From contig CABQNA010000011.1 in NCBI GenBank assembly GCA_902465425.1, positions 1 to 18,719 on the forward strand: a stretch of DNA of 18,719 bases, given 5' to 3'. The translations under genes were made by a program, and so were the position numbers. A model generated the notes under the pieces. It was not told where the DNA came from. It made no database searches and worked only from the letters and a program-made list of their open reading frames with translations. Position 1 is the first letter of the stretch. The number at the start of each line of letters is the position of its first letter. The DNA is from an uncultured Collinsella sp. (GTDB lineage Bacteria; Actinomycetota; Coriobacteriia; Coriobacteriales; Coriobacteriaceae). Below are positions 15,628 through 18,719 of this stretch, in pieces.

Positions 15628-15833
15628 TCGAGAAGCTCTGACACCGTCATGCCGAGTGCGGGCGCGATCTTAAATAGAACCTTGAGCGTGAAATTTGCCG
15701 TCCCATCTTCGATTCGGTCGAGGTAGGGTCGGCTGATTCCTGTCGCCACACAAAAATCAACCTTGGAGATACCAAGGTCCCTGCGTGTCTCTTCGACCCG
15801 CCTGCCAAGAATCTGTTTCGCACGTTCGTCCAT
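15615..15833 (-). CDS. Small Xre-family helix-turn-helix regulator
   Basis: A 72-residue DNA-binding protein that is essentially one Xre/Cro-type domain. Residues 22-43 hold the helix-turn-helix (ISKVDFCVATGISRPYLDRIED), followed by the usual fourth helix (LKVLFKIAPALGMTVSELL). There is no sensor or dimerisation domain. The start ATG (15833) is 29 nt from a perfect 24-bp palindrome that also lies just before the divergent gene at 15910, so autoregulation together with control of that gene is likely. The ribosome binding site is weak. Confidence 0.85.
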   Translation of the reverse strand: MDERAKQILGRRVEETRRDLGISKVDFCVATGISRPYLDRIEDGTANFTLKVLFKIAPALGMTVSELLEGIE

Positions 15834-15862
15834 GCAGCCGAGTTTGAAATGGAGCCGAACAT

Positions 15863-15886
15863 AAACGTAAACTATAGTTTACGTTT
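15863..15886. promoter_or_regulatory. Perfect 24-bp palindromic operator
   Basis: Arms AAACGTAAAC (15863-15872) and GTTTACGTTT (15877-15886) flank a central TATA with no mismatch. The centre reads TATAGT on both strands and could double as a -10 box for either direction. It sits between the Xre regulator gene (-) and the small HAD-like ORF (+), and its symmetry fits a homodimeric regulator. Confidence 0.75.
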
Positions 15887-15909
15887 TGCCGAATACACAG
15901 GAGTTTTCT

Positions 15910-16299
15910 ATGTCGGGTTCTTCGGTCCGCATGCACCGAGCCACACTTCGCACAAGCAGCGAACCGCCCAAGCTCGTCGTCGTTGAAGCTGAATGCCTTT
16001 CGCCCGATGAGCGCACAGCATTTGCATTGCTATCAAGTCGCGTCGCCGCCGTTCTGGTCCCTTGCCCGGCGCAAGGTGAACTTGCCATCCAATGCCAAGC
16101 GCACAGCTGCTCGCTCAATCAGGCTGCCGTAATCGCAACCAGCCAACACGGTCTGCCCCTTCTCCTGGAAGCCGGTATCGCACTTGCCCTTCGCGGCGCC
16201 GGATACGAAAACGAGGCCGCCGCCGACATGGTCTTTAAACCACGATCGAGCGGCGGCCTCGCAGCGGCCATTGAATATGCGTGCAGGCTCGTTGCCTAA
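15910..16299 (+). CDS. Small protein resembling the C-terminal end of a Cof-type HAD hydrolase
   Basis: A 129-residue protein starting at ATG 15910 behind CAGGAG (TTG 15886 is inside the operator and unlikely). Residues 80-129 (LLLEAGIALALRGAGYENEAAADMVFKPRSSGGLAAAIEYA) follow the pattern of the last 40-50 residues of Cof-like HAD phosphatases, where an AGIGVAMGNA stretch is followed by an ADYV element and a Gly-Ala-helix. The HAD nucleophile (DxD) and the GDxxND motif are absent; at the latter's place is CSLNQAAVIATSQHG. It therefore cannot be a working HAD enzyme by itself. It may be a derived binding protein or a remnant that kept a regulated promoter. The divergent Xre gene shares its operator. 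The resemblance is my reading and is not proven. Confidence 0.6.
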   Translation: MSGSSVRMHRATLRTSSEPPKLVVVEAECLSPDERTAFALLSSRVAAVLVPCPAQGELAIQCQAHSCSLNQAAVIATSQHGLPLLLEAGIALALRGAGYENEAAADMVFKPRSSGGLAAAIEYACRLVA

Positions 16300-16308
16300 A
16301 AGGACAAG

Positions 16309-16692
16309 CTAGAAACCAAAGCCAAAGCCCGTTCCAGTAATCGCCGAATACATAAAGTAGACGTTGATTACGTTGAGGAACACGCCCGTGATGCAGCCGT
16401 TACGCAGGTAGCGCTCGCACGCAAGACGTGCCATCACAGCGGAGTCCTCGTTGTTCTTTGCCTGGCGTCCCGCCGTAAAGTACGTCGCCACGCTCAGCAG
16501 CAGGTTGAGCACCGGCAGTGCCAGCAACTCGTAGCTCTTGCCCCAGCGCGTCACCTCGCCGGCGGCGTTAAACTTCGTTGCCACCTCGGGGCCAATGTTG
16601 GGGATAACACACGCTGCAACCACCAGCGGAATCACCGCAAGTACGAGCAGCGCAATACCCATGTAGCCAGCTTTTTTGCCATATTTAAACAT
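16309..16692 (-). CDS. DUF1648-type small membrane protein
   Basis: A 127-residue membrane protein with helices at about 10-30, 56-75 and 100-118. The segment NIGPEVATKFNAAGEVTRWGKSYELLALPVLNLLL matches the DUF1648 pattern found at the N-terminus of SdpI-like immunity and signalling proteins; the SdpI C-terminal domain is absent. The tail is Gly/Phe-rich (TGTGFGFGF). ATG 16692 lies 11 nt after the ychF stop, with AAGGACG between, so it is probably co-transcribed with ychF. No specific function can be given. Confidence 0.75.
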   Translation of the reverse strand: MFKYGKKAGYMGIALLVLAVIPLVVAACVIPNIGPEVATKFNAAGEVTRWGKSYELLALPVLNLLLSVATYFTAGRQAKNNEDSAVMARLACERYLRNGCITGVFLNVINVYFMYSAITGTGFGFGF

Positions 16693-16703
16693 ATGCGTCG
16701 TCC

Positions 16704-17780
16704 TTACACGTTAAAGCGGAAGTGCACGACGTCGCCATCGGCCATGACATAGTCCTTGCCCTCAATGCGCAGCTTGCCGGCGGCCTTGGCGCCCTGCTCG
16801 CCGCCGAGCTCGATGTAGTCGTCGTAGCCAATAACCTCGGCCTTAATAAAGCCGCGTTCAAAATCGGTGTGGATGACGCCGGCGGCCTGCGGGGCGGTCG
16901 CGCCCTGACGAACCGTCCAGGCCTTGACCTCCATCTCGCCGGCCGTAAAGAACGACTGCAGGCCGAGCAGCTTATAGGCCGCCTGCGCGAGCACATCCAG
17001 ACCGGGCTGCTCCAGGCCCAGGCTCTCCAGGTAGTCGGCGGCGTCCTCGGGATCGAGCTCGGAAAGCTCGGCCTCAATCTTGGCGCAGATGGGCAGCGGC
17101 TTGACACCATCGATGGGCGCCAGATCGTCGTTGAGCATGTCCTCGTCCACGTTGGCCGCATACAGGATGGGCTTCATGGTGAGCAGGAACAGGCCCTTGG
17201 CGGCAGCACGCTCCTCGTCGGTCATCTCCATGGATGCGGCGCGCTTGCCCTCGTTGAGCCAGGCGAGCAGGCGCTTGGCCACCTCGAACTTGGGCATGAG
17301 CTCCTTGTCGCGCTTGGCCTCCTTCTCGAGCTTGGGCAGTTGCTTCTCGAGCGTGCCCATGTCGGCCAGGATGAGCTCGGTCATGATGGTGTCGGCGTCA
17401 CCGGCGGGGTCGACGAACTCGCCCGTGCGGCCCACCTCACGCATAACGTTGGGGTCCTTAAAGTAGCGCACGACCTCGCAGATGGCGTCGGTCTCGCGGA
17501 TGTTTGCCAAGAACTGGTTGCCCAGGCCCTCGCCCTCGTTGGCACCCTTCACCAGGCCAGCGATGTCGACAAACTCGACCGTAGCCGGCACAATGCGGCC
17601 GGGGTTAACGATGTCGGCGAGCTTTTGCAGGCGGCTATCGGGCACATCGACGATACCCACGTTGGGGTCGATCGTGGCAAACGGGTAGTTGGCAGCAAGG
17701 CCGGTCTTTTTGGTAAGCGCGGTGAACAACGTCGACTTGCCCACGTTGGGCAGGCCCACGATACCGATGGAAAGGGACAC
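16704..17780 (-). CDS. ychF: Redox/ribosome-associated ATPase YchF (Obg family, OLA1 homologue)
   Basis: A conserved P-loop ATPase that binds ribosomes and is linked to stress and redox responses. I place the start at GTG 17780, preceded by AGGAG with 5-nt spacing, giving 358 residues (the family is about 363) and the usual opening LSIGIVGLPNVGKST. Longer in-frame extensions upstream have no such site. G1 is GLPNVGKST (9-17) and G3 is VDIAGLVKGANEGEGLG. The G4 position reads AANVDED instead of NKxD, the change that makes this family prefer ATP. A coiled-coil insert (LEKQLPKLEKEAKRDKELMP) follows, then the C-terminal TGS domain (about 275-358, ending DGDVVHFRFNV). The DUF1648 gene follows in the same direction. 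Confidence 0.95.
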   Translation of the reverse strand: MSLSIGIVGLPNVGKSTLFTALTKKTGLAANYPFATIDPNVGIVDVPDSRLQKLADIVNPGRIVPATVEFVDIAGLVKGANEGEGLGNQFLANIRETDAICEVVRYFKDPNVMREVGRTGEFVDPAGDADTIMTELILADMGTLEKQLPKLEKEAKRDKELMPKFEVAKRLLAWLNEGKRAASMEMTDEERAAAKGLFLLTMKPILYAANVDEDMLNDDLAPIDGVKPLPICAKIEAELSELDPEDAADYLESLGLEQPGLDVLAQAAYKLLGLQSFFTAGEMEVKAWTVRQGATAPQAAGVIHTDFERGFIKAEVIGYDDYIELGGEQGAKAAGKLRIEGKDYVMADGDVVHFRFNV

Positions 17781-17823
17781 GACAGCTCCTTTTGGTACAG
17801 GTACTTCAAACTTCATAAGTATA

Positions 17824-17867
17824 GCGCCGCCGCAGCATCCGGGCGAATCCGGACACCGCGGCGGCGC
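17824..17867 (-). terminator. GC-rich stem-loop between the GH4 gene and ychF
   Basis: GCGCCGCCGC (17824-17833) pairs perfectly with GCGGCGGCGC (17858-17867); an inner TCCGG/CCGGA pair (17838-17842, 17849-17853) stacks further in. It lies 40 nt beyond the GH4 stop. On the minus strand no T-run follows, but TATACT comes right after and could be the -10 of ychF. Confidence 0.5.
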
Positions 17868-17907
17868 AAATGAAGCAGAGATGCGTGAGAGTTCTAGACA
17901 GCAGTCT

Positions 17908-18719
17908 TTACTTAAGCTCAGGCCAGAAATCCTTGTTGGCCTCGATGAGCTCGTCCAGGATCTGCTTAGCAACGCTTGCCGAAGGAATGGTCTTGGAGAG
18001 CGTGAGCGCCTGCCAGAGCTTCTGGTAGCTGCCCTCGACCCAAGCCTGGACAACGAGCTTCTCGACGGAAACCTGCTGCTCCATCAGGCCCTTCTGGAAC
18101 TGCGGGATCGGGCCCTGGCAAATCTTCTCAAAGCCGTTGGAACCGACGATGCAAGGCACCTCGACCATGGCCGTCGGGTCGAAGTTGGGCACAGCACCAT
18201 CGTTGGGGACGATCAGCAGGAAGCGCTCGAGCGTGTTCTCGGCCAGCGCGCAGGCAAGGTCGACGATGTAGTTGGCGTGTACGTCGGGCTCAAAGCCGCC
18301 GTCCTTGGCAGTACCCTTGGCGATGATGTCGCGGCAAGCGCCAAAGACCTTCTTCTCGCGGCCGTCCATAACCTCATTGGCGCGAGTGTAGTTGGGGTCA
18401 GACGTCTCGACAACATAGTCCGGGTACAGGTAGTACTTGAGGTAGGTGTTGGGAATCGTCTCGGGATCGACAGCATAGACATCCTTGGCCTTGCCGAAGG
18501 TGTGAATCCAGCTCTCCTCGACATGCTGCTCCTTACCGGCCTCGTGCTCGATGCCGTCCAGGTAGCCGTTCTTAGCCATGTGCTCCTTAATCTGCGGCAT
18601 GAGGTCGTTGCCATCCTTGTCGTAGATCTTGCTCCACCAACCAAAGTGGTTGAGGCCGTAGTAGCTATACTGCAGCTCGCGACGATCCTTGATGCCGCAC
18701 ATACGGCTCATCTTATCCA
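17908..18719 (-). CDS. GH4 6-phospho-alpha-glucosidase, 3' part (5' end outside the window)
   Basis: Hydrolyses phosphorylated alpha-glucosides such as maltose-6'-phosphate, made by a PTS sugar transporter, using NAD and a metal ion. The frame is open past the ATG at 18711 to the window edge and lacks the N-terminal Rossmann domain, so the gene is truncated by the window. About 270 residues are visible. Landmarks are YYGLNHFGWW (with the metal-binding His), GNDLMP, TIPNTYLKYYLYPD (region of the catalytic Tyr), TRANEVMDGRE, and the long block AMVEVPCIVGSNG to IPQFQKGLMEQQVSVEKL. These follow GlvA/MalA-type enzymes very closely, down to the final NKDFWPEL. The substrate class is by family; exact sugar unknown. 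Confidence 0.92.
   Translation of the reverse strand, partial: DKMSRMCGIKDRRELQYSYYGLNHFGWWSKIYDKDGNDLMPQIKEHMAKNGYLDGIEHEAGKEQHVEESWIHTFGKAKDVYAVDPETIPNTYLKYYLYPDYVVETSDPNYTRANEVMDGREKKVFGACRDIIAKGTAKDGGFEPDVHANYIVDLACALAENTLERFLLIVPNDGAVPNFDPTAMVEVPCIVGSNGFEKICQGPIPQFQKGLMEQQVSVEKLVVQAWVEGSYQKLWQALTLSKTIPSASVAKQILDELIEANKDFWPELK

Noticed and set aside
16722..17873. A 383-codon open frame on + opposite ychF
   Set aside because: The minus strand encodes complete YchF with G motifs and TGS domain; the + frame mirrors its codon bias.
1..18719. CRISPR array, tRNA or rRNA genes, insertion sequence
   Set aside because: No regularly spaced repeats, no tRNA-like cloverleaf, no rRNA sequence and no transposase or terminal inverted repeats were seen on reading both strands.

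Overview
The window looks like a piece of a high-GC gut Actinobacterium of the class Coriobacteriia, most likely Collinsella or a close relative. This rests on general resemblance (GC-rich coding, the style of the conjugation genes, and the pairing of a VaFE-type adhesin with a class B sortase), not on an alignment. Two kinds of DNA meet here: an accessory half (about 1-12510, all genes on +) and a chromosomal half (about 12560-18719).

Region A (1-7348), very GC-rich, is the tail of the transfer operon of an integrative conjugative element. In order it holds a cell-wall hydrolase with glucosaminidase and NlpC/P60 domains (5' end outside the window), an exported protein of unknown function, a TrbL/VirB6-like channel protein, a small unknown protein, a large secreted adhesin with ester-bond (VaFE) repeats whose reading frame is broken, a class B sortase, and a 31-residue membrane peptide overlapping the sortase end. 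A 12-bp stem-loop at 7387-7418 closes the operon. The probable logic is that hydrolase and channel open the donor wall and membrane while the sortase anchors an adhesin that holds cells together.

Region B (7498-about 9320) is a small, less GC-rich cargo segment: a GIY-YIG-like protein followed 11 nt later by a partner with a hydrophobic helix and long charged helices. The partner is frameshifted at an A-run and seems to lose its proper 3' end near 8881. I do not recognise this pair as a described system; it is the best candidate for something new, but it looks broken in this strain.

Region C (9323-12509) is a macrolide-resistance pair: a Mef-type efflux transporter and an Msr(D)-type ABC-F ribosome-protection protein. 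It has its own consensus promoter, an 11-codon leader ORF and two mutually exclusive hairpins, one ending in a T-run, which suggests ribosome-mediated attenuation.

Region D (12560-18719) is ordinary chromosome: guaA (-), with its 3' end and terminator facing the accessory DNA; a divergent type I asparaginase gene (+); a small Xre regulator (-) and a divergent small HAD-like ORF (+) sharing a perfect 24-bp palindrome; then a DUF1648 membrane protein, the ATPase gene ychF, and the 3' part of a GH4 6-phospho-alpha-glucosidase gene, all on -. Because guaA 3' ends are known island integration sites, the accessory half may have entered there, but no matching direct repeat was found in the window.
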